Source of the DNA: an uncultured Muribaculaceae bacterium
Lineage (GTDB): Bacteria > Bacteroidota > Bacteroidia > Bacteroidales > Muribaculaceae
Direction: 5' to 3'
DNA length: 24,285 nucleotides
Assembly: GCA_910578035.1 (NCBI GenBank)
Contig: CAJTOB010000045.1
Location: forward strand, 1 to 24,285
Part shown: piece by piece, positions 6,469 to 14,328 of the stretch
Layout of the letters: each line of letters opens with the position of its first letter
How positions within the stretch are numbered: the first letter of the stretch is position 1
Program-made: the position numbers and the translations under genes
Notes under the pieces: model-generated
Told to the model about the DNA's origin: nothing
Seen by the model: the letters and a program-made list of their open reading frames with translations, nothing else
Databases searched by the model: none

Positions 6469-8631
6469 ATGAAAAGAATATATAAATATATGGCAGCGGC
6501 CGCGCTGCTTTGCTCGACGGCACTGAGCTCGTGCGACGACGATTTCGCCCGTCCGCCGATTGTAGCACCCCAGTCGCCCTGGGTAGGAACGGAAAACACG
6601 ACCATCGCCCAGTTCAAGGAAATGTACTGGCAGGACGCCAACAACTATGCCGCCCAGATCGGCCAGACCGTAGACGGCAAAGACATCATCATCAAGGCCC
6701 GCGTGATAAGCTCGGACCTCTCGAGCTGTCTCTATCAGTATCTCTACGTGCAGGACGAGACCGGCGCCATGGCTATCGCCGCCCGTCAGCTGAGCTCGTC
6801 GGCCAAACTGGCAACACAGTATGGCTACGGTCAGGAAATCTACATCAACGCCACCTCGCTCTATGCAGGCCGCTATGCCGGTCTCTTCCAGATAGGCAAC
6901 AGCACCGACGGCACCAGCACCACCTTCCTCGACAACAGCGTGCTCCTGGAGCATGTATCGGCCAACGGTCTGGGCCAGCCCGATAAAATCGACATCTGGA
7001 CCGTGACTATTCCCGAAGTTCAGGCAGCCGGCGCCAGCCAGGAAGAACTGATGAAATATCAGGCCCACGCCGTGCGCTTCGAAAACGTGCACTTCACCCA
7101 GCCGGGCCAGGCATTCGTGCCGACCTCGGGCCAGGATTCGTCGATTCCCTTCGCTGATGCCGACGGCAACAGCCTGATTATCCGCATGAACCGCTACTGC
7201 ACATTCGGCAACACCAATGTGCCCTCCGGAACCGGCACAATCACCGGTGAACTCGGCTACTTCAACGGCACCTGGCAGATGGTAATCAACAGCATCGAAG
7301 ACCTCGAAGGATTCGACTTCGAAGGCGGCGATACTCCCGGCACTCCCGAAGAACCCGGCACCCCCGAAGGCGAAGGTACCGCAGCGAGCCCCTTCAACTC
7401 GCTGAAAGCCTATGAATTTACCAAAGCTCTGGCCGCCGACGCTACAACTGACACCGAATACTATATCAAGGGCAAGGTGAGCGCTGTCAAGGAACTGAGC
7501 ACCAGCTTCGGCAACGCATCATACTCTATCGTCAGCGAAGGCTGCTCGCAGGCTTTCGATATCTTCCGCGGCTACTATCTCAACGGCGACAAATTCACCG
7601 CCGAAGACCAGCTCAAGGTCGGCGACGAAGTTGTTGTATGCGGCAAGCTCGTAAACTACAAGGGCAACACCCCGCAGATGGCCCAGGGCGGCAAGATTAT
7701 AAGCATCAACGGCCAGGGCGGCGGCGACACCCCCGAAGACCCCGTAGGCCAGCCCGAGGGCGATGGCACAGCAGCAAGCCCCTTCAACTCCGTGAAGGCT
7801 CTTGAATTTACCAGCGCGCTCGCAGCCGACGCCACCACCGACACAGATTACTATGTGAAGGGCATCGTGAGCGCCATCAAGGAAATCAGCACACAGTTCG
7901 GCAACGGCACATACTCCATCACCAGCGAAGGCACAAACGTAGCATTCGATATCTTCCGCAGCTACTACCTCAACGGCGACAAATTCACCGCTGAAGACCA
8001 GATTAAGGTCGGCGACGAAGTTGTTGTATGCGGCAAACTCGTAAACTACAAGGGCAATACCCCGCAGATGGCCCAGGGAGGCAAGATTATCAGCATCAAC
8101 GGCCAGGGCAGCGGCGACACCCCCGTCACCCCCACCGAAGGCACTATCTACAGCAGCCTTTCTGAAAAAGACACCGAGCTTGCAGCCGGCTGGACCATAG
8201 ACAACGGCACCCTGCCCGAAGGCCTCACATATGTATGGAGCTGGAAGGTATATAACAACGCCGGATACCTCAATGCAAGCGCATTTGCAAACGGCTCGGC
8301 CAACGCCTCAGAGGCTTATGCCATATCGCCCGTAATCGACCTCACCGGCGCTACCGGCATTGCTGTGAGCTTCGACCACGCCGCCAAGTTCCAGACCACT
8401 CTCAAGACACTCTGCGGCATCGTGGTGCGCGAGGAAGGCGCCACAGCATGGACAGCGCTCACCATTCCGACATGGCCCACAGCAGGCGCATGGACATTCG
8501 CAAACAGCGGCGCCATTAGCCTCGAGGCTTATGTAGGCAAGAAAATTCAGCTCGCCTTCAAATATGGCTCAACCACCGAGGGCGCCGATACCTGGGAAAT
8601 CAAAAATCTCGTGATTACCGGCAAGAAGTGA
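6469..8631 (+). CDS. Surface lipoprotein: DUF5689-like, two OB-fold-like repeats, choice-of-anchor-J-like domain
   Basis: A 720-residue lipoprotein. Lipobox LSSC with Cys22, followed by DDD, an acidic stretch like the surface-export signals of Bacteroidetes lipoproteins. Domains: DUF5689-like (about 40-282: TTIAQFKEMYWQD, IIIKARVISSD, YVQDETGAMAI); a Pro/Gly/Glu linker (286-300); two near-identical OB-fold-like repeats (301-417 and 431-547, each with YY(I/V)KG.VSA and LKVGDEVVVCGKLVNYKGN); and a C-terminal choice-of-anchor-J-like beta domain (about 560-720, VWSWKVYNNAGYLN, AYAISPVIDL). OB folds often bind nucleic acids or oligosaccharides; which applies here is inference. It follows the TonB receptor by 93 bases and shares its architecture and stretches of identical DNA with the next gene, so the two are paralogues. 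Confidence 0.88.
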   Translation: MKRIYKYMAAAALLCSTALSSCDDDFARPPIVAPQSPWVGTENTTIAQFKEMYWQDANNYAAQIGQTVDGKDIIIKARVISSDLSSCLYQYLYVQDETGAMAIAARQLSSSAKLATQYGYGQEIYINATSLYAGRYAGLFQIGNSTDGTSTTFLDNSVLLEHVSANGLGQPDKIDIWTVTIPEVQAAGASQEELMKYQAHAVRFENVHFTQPGQAFVPTSGQDSSIPFADADGNSLIIRMNRYCTFGNTNVPSGTGTITGELGYFNGTWQMVINSIEDLEGFDFEGGDTPGTPEEPGTPEGEGTAASPFNSLKAYEFTKALAADATTDTEYYIKGKVSAVKELSTSFGNASYSIVSEGCSQAFDIFRGYYLNGDKFTAEDQLKVGDEVVVCGKLVNYKGNTPQMAQGGKIISINGQGGGDTPEDPVGQPEGDGTAASPFNSVKALEFTSALAADATTDTDYYVKGIVSAIKEISTQFGNGTYSITSEGTNVAFDIFRSYYLNGDKFTAEDQIKVGDEVVVCGKLVNYKGNTPQMAQGGKIISINGQGSGDTPVTPTEGTIYSSLSEKDTELAAGWTIDNGTLPEGLTYVWSWKVYNNAGYLNASAFANGSANASEAYAISPVIDLTGATGIAVSFDHAAKFQTTLKTLCGIVVREEGATAWTALTIPTWPTAGAWTFANSGAISLEAYVGKKIQLAFKYGSTTEGADTWEIKNLVITGKK
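7369..8120 (+). repeat. Tandem in-frame OB-fold-like repeat, 390-base period
   Basis: Two copies begin at 7369 and 7759 (both GG(C)GA(A/T)GG.AC.GCAGC) and run to about 7730 and 8120. The second halves are nearly identical at DNA level (about 7579-7725 against 7969-8115), while the first halves have diverged. This suggests a domain duplication followed by partial gene conversion. Confidence 0.9.
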
Positions 8632-8684
8632 GCTTAAGTGTCAAGTTATAAGTAAAAAGTAATAAGTAATAAGGCTTCAGTAAT

Positions 8685-11351
8685 ATGAAACTAAGACAAT
8701 ATATCGCGGGATTTGCCGCTCTGGCAGCTCTGACGGTAGGTTTCTCTGCCTGTCAGGACGATATCGACGCTCCCGCAATGGAAGTGCCCGTTGCCAAAAG
8801 CACTCCCAACACCACCATAGCCGAGCTCAAGGCCCGCTACTGGCAGGAAACAGACAATTATGCCTCCACTATCGGCGACACCGAGAAGCCTGAGGAACGC
8901 ACCGTAATCCATGGCCGTGTCGTATCGTCCGACGAGGCCTCGAACGTGTTCAAAAACCTCGTTATCCAGGACGAGACAGGCGCTCTTGCTTTCTCCATCA
9001 ACTCATATAATCTATATCTGAACTACCGCGTAGGCCAGGAGATAGTGATGGACGTCACCGGCATGTACATAGGCAAGTACAGCGGTCTTATGCAGATGGG
9101 TATGCCCGACTGGTATGAGCGCGGCAACTGCTGGCAAATCAGCTTCATGGCTCCCGAATATTTCAGCAGCCACGCCGAACTCAACGGTGTGCCCGAAGCT
9201 GCCAAAATCGACACTATCGCTGTTCCCTCGTTCAGCTATATCGGCACAGCCCCCGAAGACCAGCAGAAATGGCAGAGCCAGCTGGTATGCCTCCAGAACG
9301 TATCGTTCCAGGAAGGCGGCCAGGCTCTCTTCTCAAGCTATCACTCCTCGGGCGAAAACCGCGTGATAAGCGACATCAACGGCAACACCATGAATGTGCG
9401 CACTTCAGGCTACTCCACTTTCTGGAACACTACCCTACCCGAAGGAACCATAGACCTCACCGGTATTCTGAGCTTCTTCAACAACGCATGGCAGTTTATC
9501 CTTATCGACGGCAATGCCTGGACCAAGTCGCCCGAACGCCCCGGCGCCAAAGACAATCCCTATAGCGTTGACGAAGCCGTACAGGCAGAAATCAACGGCC
9601 TCACCGCCCAGGGCTGGGTGAAGGGTTACATCGTAGGTGCAGTAGCTCCCGGCGTCGAAGAAGTGACCTCGGCCGACGACATCGAATGGGAAGCTCCGAC
9701 AGTGCTCGGCAACACTCTCGTAATCGGCCAGACACCCGATACTAAGGAACTCGACCACGCCCTTGTGGTTTACCTCACCTCCGAATCGGCATTCGAGAAA
9801 TACGGCAACCTCCGCGACAATCCCGCCAACCTCGGCAAGGAAATCCTCGTGCAGGGTACTCTCGCCAAATATCTCGGCACATACGGCATCACCGACAACA
9901 ACGGCACTTCGAGCACCTTCGAGATTGAAGGCGTGGAAGTAGGCGGCGGCGAAGTAAGCGAAGGAACAGGCGCCAAGGAATCGCCCTACAACGTGAGCCA
10001 GATTATAAAGATGAGCCCCTCAAGCACCACAGAGGCCTCTGCAACCGGCGTATGGACCAAGGGCTATATCGTAGGCTTTATCCCCGAAGTAAGCGGCTCT
10101 ACAGTGCTCTCAAACGCTGTGTTTACAGCTGATGCAGCCGTTCAGACCAACATCGTGCTCGGCCCGACAGCCGACTGCACCGACGTGACAAAGTGCATCG
10201 GTATCCAGCTTCCCAAAGGCAGCATTCGCGACGCCCTCAATCTGCAGACCAACCCCGCCAACCTCGGCAAGGAACTCGCAGTACTCGGCGACGTATATAA
10301 ATACTGCGGCGGCCCCGGCATCAAGAACACCTCGGAATATGTGCTCGGCGAAGGTGGCGACACCCCTACCCCGCCCTCCACATCTACCGTATTCGAATCG
10401 CTCCTTGAAGGCGATGCAGAACTCGCCGCCGGCTGGACATTCGACAACGTAAACCTCGGTGGCCTCGAAAGCGTATGGAGCTGGAAGGTATATAACAACG
10501 CCGGCTATCTCAACGGCAGCGGCTTCGCAAACGGCTCGGCCGTTGCGACCGAAGCATATGCCATATCGCCAGTAATCGACCTCTCGACCGCTACAAGCCC
10601 CGTGGCAAACTTCCAGCACGCAGCCAAGTTCCAGACCACCCTTCTCTCTCTCTGCGGCCTCTACGCCCGCGTAGAAGGCACCACAGCATGGACCAAGCTC
10701 ACTATCCCGAGATGGCCCGCCGCAGGCGCATGGACTTTCGTAAATTCGGGCAATGTAGACCTCTCGGCCTATGCCGGCAAGAAGATTCAGCTTGCCTTCA
10801 AATATGGCTCGAGCGCCGATGGCGCCGACACCTGGGAAATCAAAAACCTCAAGGTTATCGCCAACGGCACCCCCGACCAGGGCGGCGAAGACCCCAATCC
10901 ACCCACGCCCCCGACTCCTCCTGTGACCGGCGACGGAGTGACCGTGACCGGCAATGACATAGCAGGCTGCGTAAGCGGCGCGGTGACTGTCGACGGCTAC
11001 ACCTTCACCACAAGCAAGGAAAGCGGCACAACGGCTCCTGCGGCCAATGTGTACAACGACGTGACTACAATCCGCCTCTACGCCGACAATACTTTCACTA
11101 TCGCCGGAGCAGCCATGTCTAAGATTGTATTCACCCTCAACACCGGCACAGGCTCCAAGCGCTACACCACATTCACACCCAATACGGGCTCTGTGGCAGA
11201 GCAGAAGGCCGACGATACAGCAATCACCTGGAGCGGCGATGCCACAAGCATTACCTTCACCGTGGGCCACGACGCAACTCTCGGCTCAGACGGCGCAACA
11301 AAACGCGGCCAGGTGCATATTTCCGGCATAGAAATATATCCCGCGAACTAA
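8685..11351 (+). CDS. Surface lipoprotein: DUF5689-like, two DUF6359-like domains, choice-of-anchor-J-like domain, extra C-terminal beta domain
   Basis: An 888-residue paralogue of the upstream lipoprotein. Lipobox FSAC with Cys23, followed by QDDID. Domains: DUF5689-like (about 40-284: TTIAELKARYWQE, VIHGRVVSSDE, VIQDETGALAF); two domains I match to DUF6359 from memory (about 287-425 and 427-560, with GAK(D/E)(N/S)PY, WVKGYIVG or WTKGYIVGF, and NPANLGKE); a choice-of-anchor-J-like domain (about 570-735); a Pro/Thr linker (about 738-752, PNPPTPPTPP); and a C-terminal beta domain (about 755-888) resembling the N-terminal domain of the secreted protein at 270-1721. It is the last gene before a strong terminator, 53 bases after the previous gene. 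The likely location is the cell surface. Function is unknown beyond presumed cooperation with the TonB receptor. Confidence 0.88.
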   Translation: MKLRQYIAGFAALAALTVGFSACQDDIDAPAMEVPVAKSTPNTTIAELKARYWQETDNYASTIGDTEKPEERTVIHGRVVSSDEASNVFKNLVIQDETGALAFSINSYNLYLNYRVGQEIVMDVTGMYIGKYSGLMQMGMPDWYERGNCWQISFMAPEYFSSHAELNGVPEAAKIDTIAVPSFSYIGTAPEDQQKWQSQLVCLQNVSFQEGGQALFSSYHSSGENRVISDINGNTMNVRTSGYSTFWNTTLPEGTIDLTGILSFFNNAWQFILIDGNAWTKSPERPGAKDNPYSVDEAVQAEINGLTAQGWVKGYIVGAVAPGVEEVTSADDIEWEAPTVLGNTLVIGQTPDTKELDHALVVYLTSESAFEKYGNLRDNPANLGKEILVQGTLAKYLGTYGITDNNGTSSTFEIEGVEVGGGEVSEGTGAKESPYNVSQIIKMSPSSTTEASATGVWTKGYIVGFIPEVSGSTVLSNAVFTADAAVQTNIVLGPTADCTDVTKCIGIQLPKGSIRDALNLQTNPANLGKELAVLGDVYKYCGGPGIKNTSEYVLGEGGDTPTPPSTSTVFESLLEGDAELAAGWTFDNVNLGGLESVWSWKVYNNAGYLNGSGFANGSAVATEAYAISPVIDLSTATSPVANFQHAAKFQTTLLSLCGLYARVEGTTAWTKLTIPRWPAAGAWTFVNSGNVDLSAYAGKKIQLAFKYGSSADGADTWEIKNLKVIANGTPDQGGEDPNPPTPPTPPVTGDGVTVTGNDIAGCVSGAVTVDGYTFTTSKESGTTAPAANVYNDVTTIRLYADNTFTIAGAAMSKIVFTLNTGTGSKRYTTFTPNTGSVAEQKADDTAITWSGDATSITFTVGHDATLGSDGATKRGQVHISGIEIYPAN

Positions 11352-11370
11352 TACACAACTGTCTTGTAAA

Positions 11371-11406
11371 AAGCGGACGCGTCTATCAGCGCGTCCGCTT
11401 TTTTTT
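11371..11406 (+). terminator. Intrinsic terminator of the TonB receptor operon
   Basis: A perfect 11-bp stem AAGCGGACGCG/CGCGTCCGCTT (11371-11381 with 11390-11400), an 8-base loop and a run of T follow the last stop codon by about 20 bases. Confidence 0.93.
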
Positions 11407-11545
11407 ATTAAGCATAAAGCAAGCCAAATCAAGAAAATGGGCTCGTTTTGCTATGAAAGGGCGAATTTCGTGGTGAAAGTTCTATGTTTTAAATCTTATT
11501 AATGTTTATTTTCATAATTTTAGACTTATATACGAAATTTGTTCT

Positions 11546-11553
11546 TACCTTTG
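11546..11553 (+). promoter_or_regulatory. -7 box in front of a candidate small RNA
   Basis: TACCTTTG fits TAnnTTTG exactly. No clear TTTG lies 19-21 bases upstream, so the -33 element is weak or degenerate. No protein gene starts downstream on this strand. Confidence 0.5.
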
Positions 11554-11559
11554 CATCGG

Positions 11560-11676
11560 ATTTAAAAGGAATTACCCCCTTTAAATTTGATTACGTTTTG
11601 TTAGACTCACAATATATACTTGAATTTTGGTTATGAGGGAGGTGCGTTACTGTGAAGTAGCGCACTTTCATTTTAT
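11560..11676 (+). ncRNA. Candidate small RNA of about 115 nt
   Basis: Seen: a -7 box at 11546-11553; immediately at the expected start, a stem-loop (ATTTAAAAGG 11560-11569 with CCCTTTAAAT 11577-11586, one mismatch); an unstructured A/U-rich middle; and a terminator-like hairpin (GTGCGTTAC 11642-11650 with GTAGCGCAC 11657-11665, one G-U pair) followed by TTTCATTTTATTTC. It sits alone between the TonB-operon terminator and a convergent gene, so it is not an obvious leader. I do not recognise an RNA family. An overlapping 57-codon frame exists but has no protein-like features. Confidence 0.5.
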
Positions 11677-11749
11677 TTCGCTTGCATATAAAAACATACA
11701 CCGCAACACAGACACGCAAGGACTATTTCATTACTATATAACCTCTTAC

Positions 11750-11777
11750 AAAAAAGGCCCGGCACAAAAGCCGGACC
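11750..11777 (-). terminator. Intrinsic terminator of the leucine-rich-repeat gene
   Basis: On the minus strand GGTCCGGC (11770-11777) pairs with GCCGGGCC (11756-11763), with one G-U pair and a 6-base loop, followed by six T (complement of A11750-11755). It lies about 20 bases beyond the stop codon. Confidence 0.85.
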
Positions 11778-11798
11778 TTTTCTATAAGCAGGGAGAAA

Positions 11799-14072
11799 TT
11801 ATTTAATGATAACCTTGGTGGTTTTGTTGCCCTGACGGCGGATATAGAGGCCGGCCGAGGGATTTTCAACACGCACACCCTGAAGATTGTAATATTCCAC
11901 GGGGGTATTGTCGGCAGCCTCGATATCGGCGATACCGCTCTTGCCGTTGTTGTAGTGAAGCACTATTTCGTCGTTTGTAGCATTGTAAGACGATGACAGA
12001 CGGAAGAGAGCAGCCGGAATAATCACGTAGTAGTCCACACCGTCTTCGAGTGAAATATTCTCTGCATAGCCGTCGTATTCGTCGCCGGCGAAGATAGAAA
12101 TGCTTGTGCCGGAAGTAGTACCGCCCACAGGCCACCATGCGCCTACAGGTATTCTATAACCATCTACACTACCCTTCATCACCTTGATGTCGGCAAGCTT
12201 GGAGGACTGGAGGTTCACCTTTTCTGTGAATGTGAATGTGATAGAGCCAATCTGATCGATAATATCGCCGTCGGCAGGCGAAATAGCAGTGATTTCGACC
12301 TTTGGAGCCTCATAGCTGCCCTGATAGCGGATTGTCATGGCCTCATTGAATGCACCTGAAGCGTCCTTGCAGATTCCTTCGGGAATAACAACGAAATATT
12401 CCTTGCCTATTTCCATGTTAAAAGGCGAAATGAAACCATCGTAATCGGCGGGCCACAGACGAAGTTCGGCCTTGGAGTTGGCAGTAAGACGCCAATCATC
12501 TACCGATACGGTTTTTCCGACAGGAACGCCTGCAACAAGATTGCCCTCGATAACCTTCACATCTGGGTTCGATTTGACGATAGTCATATCGGAGGCAAAA
12601 GTCATGTTCAGACCCTCGAAAGAAGATATGCGGCTGTTTTCGGCTGGAGTGACGGCAGAAGGCGACACATAAGCGGAAAGTGTTTCAGAGAATGTAGAGA
12701 ACACGTTTTTCCACGCACTTGCCTTGTATGCCGCAGCAGCGCCGACAGGTATATTGCATACAGCCGTAGCAGATATCTGATAGAACGGGCTCTCATAAGC
12801 CTCATACCAGTCCTCGAGTTCGGGAGGTATCATGCCTTCGCAGTTGACCGTTACAAGCGACGTACAGCCGTAGAACACACGAAGAGCGACATATGTCACA
12901 CTTGCCGGAATTGTTACCGAAGACAATGCCTTACACTCGGCAAAGACAGCTTCCTGAAGAATAGGTAAGGCTTTGGGAAGCACAACAGCGGTAAGATTGG
13001 TTCCTGCAAAAGCCTGCTCTCCGATATACACAAGGCTTTCAGGCATATTGATTTGAGAAAGGTTAGACTGGCAGAACGCGAAAGCGTCGATAGCGCGGAA
13101 TTTATTGCCTACAGTCACTTTTTGAATACCTGTGCGGTCAAAAGCAGCGCCGCAGATGCCGATACACTCAGCCGGAAGAGTAAGCTCAGTCTTGGTGTTT
13201 TTGGAGGGGAATGCAACAAGAAGAGTCTTGTCGGCATTGTAGAGAACATCGTCGATAACAATGAAACTTTTATTAGCCGGATCTACCTCGAAAGTGGTGA
13301 TATTAGTGCCGGAGAAAGCGGCAGAACCTATGGATTCGACGTTGGCGCCGATTGTAATTCGGCTAAGCGGACAATCATAGAAAGCTTCGTCGCCAATAGC
13401 GGTGACACTGGCTGGAATATCGATAGATGTAATGGCTGTGCCATAGAATGTACCGTCGCCGATAGCCTGAAGGCCATTGCCGATGGTGACTTCTGCCAGC
13501 TTTTCACATTTGAGGAAAGCCTTGTTGCCAAGCACCTCCAGAGAGCCGGGCAGTTCTATCTTTGCAACCGGAACCTTATAGAAACAACTCGGTCCAATTT
13601 CTTTCAGGGTAGACGGAAACTCTACAGATACAAGACTGTTACAGCCGAAGAAGGCACTGTTGCCCAAATACTCCAGACCCTCGGGAAGACTTATAGATGT
13701 GAATTGGGTGTAGCCCATACCATAGTCTCCGATGGTCTTCAGTCCGGTACCCCACTTCACCTGCGCCAGAGAGCAATTATAGAATCCCTGCCTTTTGATT
13801 TCAGTAAGTGTGTTGGGGAGCTCTACCGATTTTATATTGCTCCAGTAAAAGGCCTGCTCGCCGATGGCTGTCACGGTGAGTTTGTCGCCGCAGATTTCAA
13901 CCGTTTCGGGAATTACAGCGGTTACCACTTCATTGGAGGCCTTGCTTACTTCAGCCTCGGCACTCGATACTGCAGTATAGGTAATACCGTTTAATTCAAC
14001 GGTGTCACCGACAGCCGCATAACATGCAGAACCGGCAAGTATGGCTGCAAGAGAAAGTAAAGTTTTTTTCAT
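11799..14072 (-). CDS. Secreted BspA-like leucine-rich-repeat protein with C-terminal sorting-type tail
   Basis: A 757-residue secreted protein. Signal peptide at residues 1-19 or 20 (..GSACYA|A). Residues from about 45 to 410 form many LRR_5-type repeats of the form IP.sV..IG..AF..C..L..v..p (for example SLPEGLEYLGNSAFFGCNSL and IPASVTAIGDEAFYDCPL), the Treponema/BspA-like class, which in Bacteroidales is associated with cell-surface adhesion. Two beta-sandwich, Ig-like regions follow (about 465-590 and 590-715; the second has ISPADGDIIDQIGSITFTFTEKV). The tail YYNLQGVRVENPSAGLYIRRQGNKTTKVIIK, split here as YYNLQGVRV and GLYIRRQGNKTTKV, matches that of the gene at 270-1721 closely, also in DNA. 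It has its own promoter and terminator. Role in binding is inference. Confidence 0.9.
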   Translation of the reverse strand: MKKTLLSLAAILAGSACYAAVGDTVELNGITYTAVSSAEAEVSKASNEVVTAVIPETVEICGDKLTVTAIGEQAFYWSNIKSVELPNTLTEIKRQGFYNCSLAQVKWGTGLKTIGDYGMGYTQFTSISLPEGLEYLGNSAFFGCNSLVSVEFPSTLKEIGPSCFYKVPVAKIELPGSLEVLGNKAFLKCEKLAEVTIGNGLQAIGDGTFYGTAITSIDIPASVTAIGDEAFYDCPLSRITIGANVESIGSAAFSGTNITTFEVDPANKSFIVIDDVLYNADKTLLVAFPSKNTKTELTLPAECIGICGAAFDRTGIQKVTVGNKFRAIDAFAFCQSNLSQINMPESLVYIGEQAFAGTNLTAVVLPKALPILQEAVFAECKALSSVTIPASVTYVALRVFYGCTSLVTVNCEGMIPPELEDWYEAYESPFYQISATAVCNIPVGAAAAYKASAWKNVFSTFSETLSAYVSPSAVTPAENSRISSFEGLNMTFASDMTIVKSNPDVKVIEGNLVAGVPVGKTVSVDDWRLTANSKAELRLWPADYDGFISPFNMEIGKEYFVVIPEGICKDASGAFNEAMTIRYQGSYEAPKVEITAISPADGDIIDQIGSITFTFTEKVNLQSSKLADIKVMKGSVDGYRIPVGAWWPVGGTTSGTSISIFAGDEYDGYAENISLEDGVDYYVIIPAALFRLSSSYNATNDEIVLHYNNGKSGIADIEAADNTPVEYYNLQGVRVENPSAGLYIRRQGNKTTKVIIK

Positions 14073-14107
14073 AAGCAGAAATTGATGATAATAATTGTAA
14101 ACGCCTC

Positions 14108-14137
14108 CAAAATTATATAAAAACGGTCACGTTCAAT
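14108..14137 (-). promoter_or_regulatory. Probable promoter of the leucine-rich-repeat gene
   Basis: On the minus strand ATTG (14134-14137) and TAATTTTG (14108-14115) are separated by 18 bases. The -7 box is an exact match and the -33 box is one base off, with slightly short spacing. Confidence 0.5.
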
Positions 14138-14276
14138 ATTAATAATAGTTAATAAATACTAAATAAGACATTTTTCTCAAAATTTGCTTACGTCAATCCT
14201 CATACACAGTCATTTTGCCATCAATATGCCATAAAATACAGATTTCAAGAGTCACCAATCTAATAAACCAAAAAAA

Positions 14277-14308
14277 TTTGGCAGACCCGCGGGTAATTTG
14301 TAATTTTG
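14277..14308 (+). promoter_or_regulatory. Promoter of meaB
   Basis: TTTG (14277-14280), 20 bases, TAATTTTG (14301-14308): an exact Bacteroidetes-type promoter. The start codon at 14329 implies a very short leader of about 14 bases. Confidence 0.8.
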
Positions 14309-14328
14309 GGTGTTAATGGTATATAGAT

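Noticed and set aside
10110..11270. A 386-codon antisense frame in the second lipoprotein gene
   Set aside because: Shadow of the plus-strand gene: low-complexity Gly/Ala/Cys-rich translation with no motif.
11631..11801. A possible 57-residue peptide starting at ATG 11631
   Set aside because: It runs through two terminator hairpins, has no conserved features, and the candidate RNA's terminator lies near its 5' end.
13053..13994. A 313-codon plus-strand frame in the leucine-rich-repeat gene
   Set aside because: It is complementary to repeated LRR codons. The minus-strand product has a signal peptide, repeats, tail, promoter and terminator.
14073..14328. Cobalamin riboswitch in front of meaB
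   Set aside because: The promoter lies only about 20 bases before the ATG, leaving no room for a riboswitch leader.
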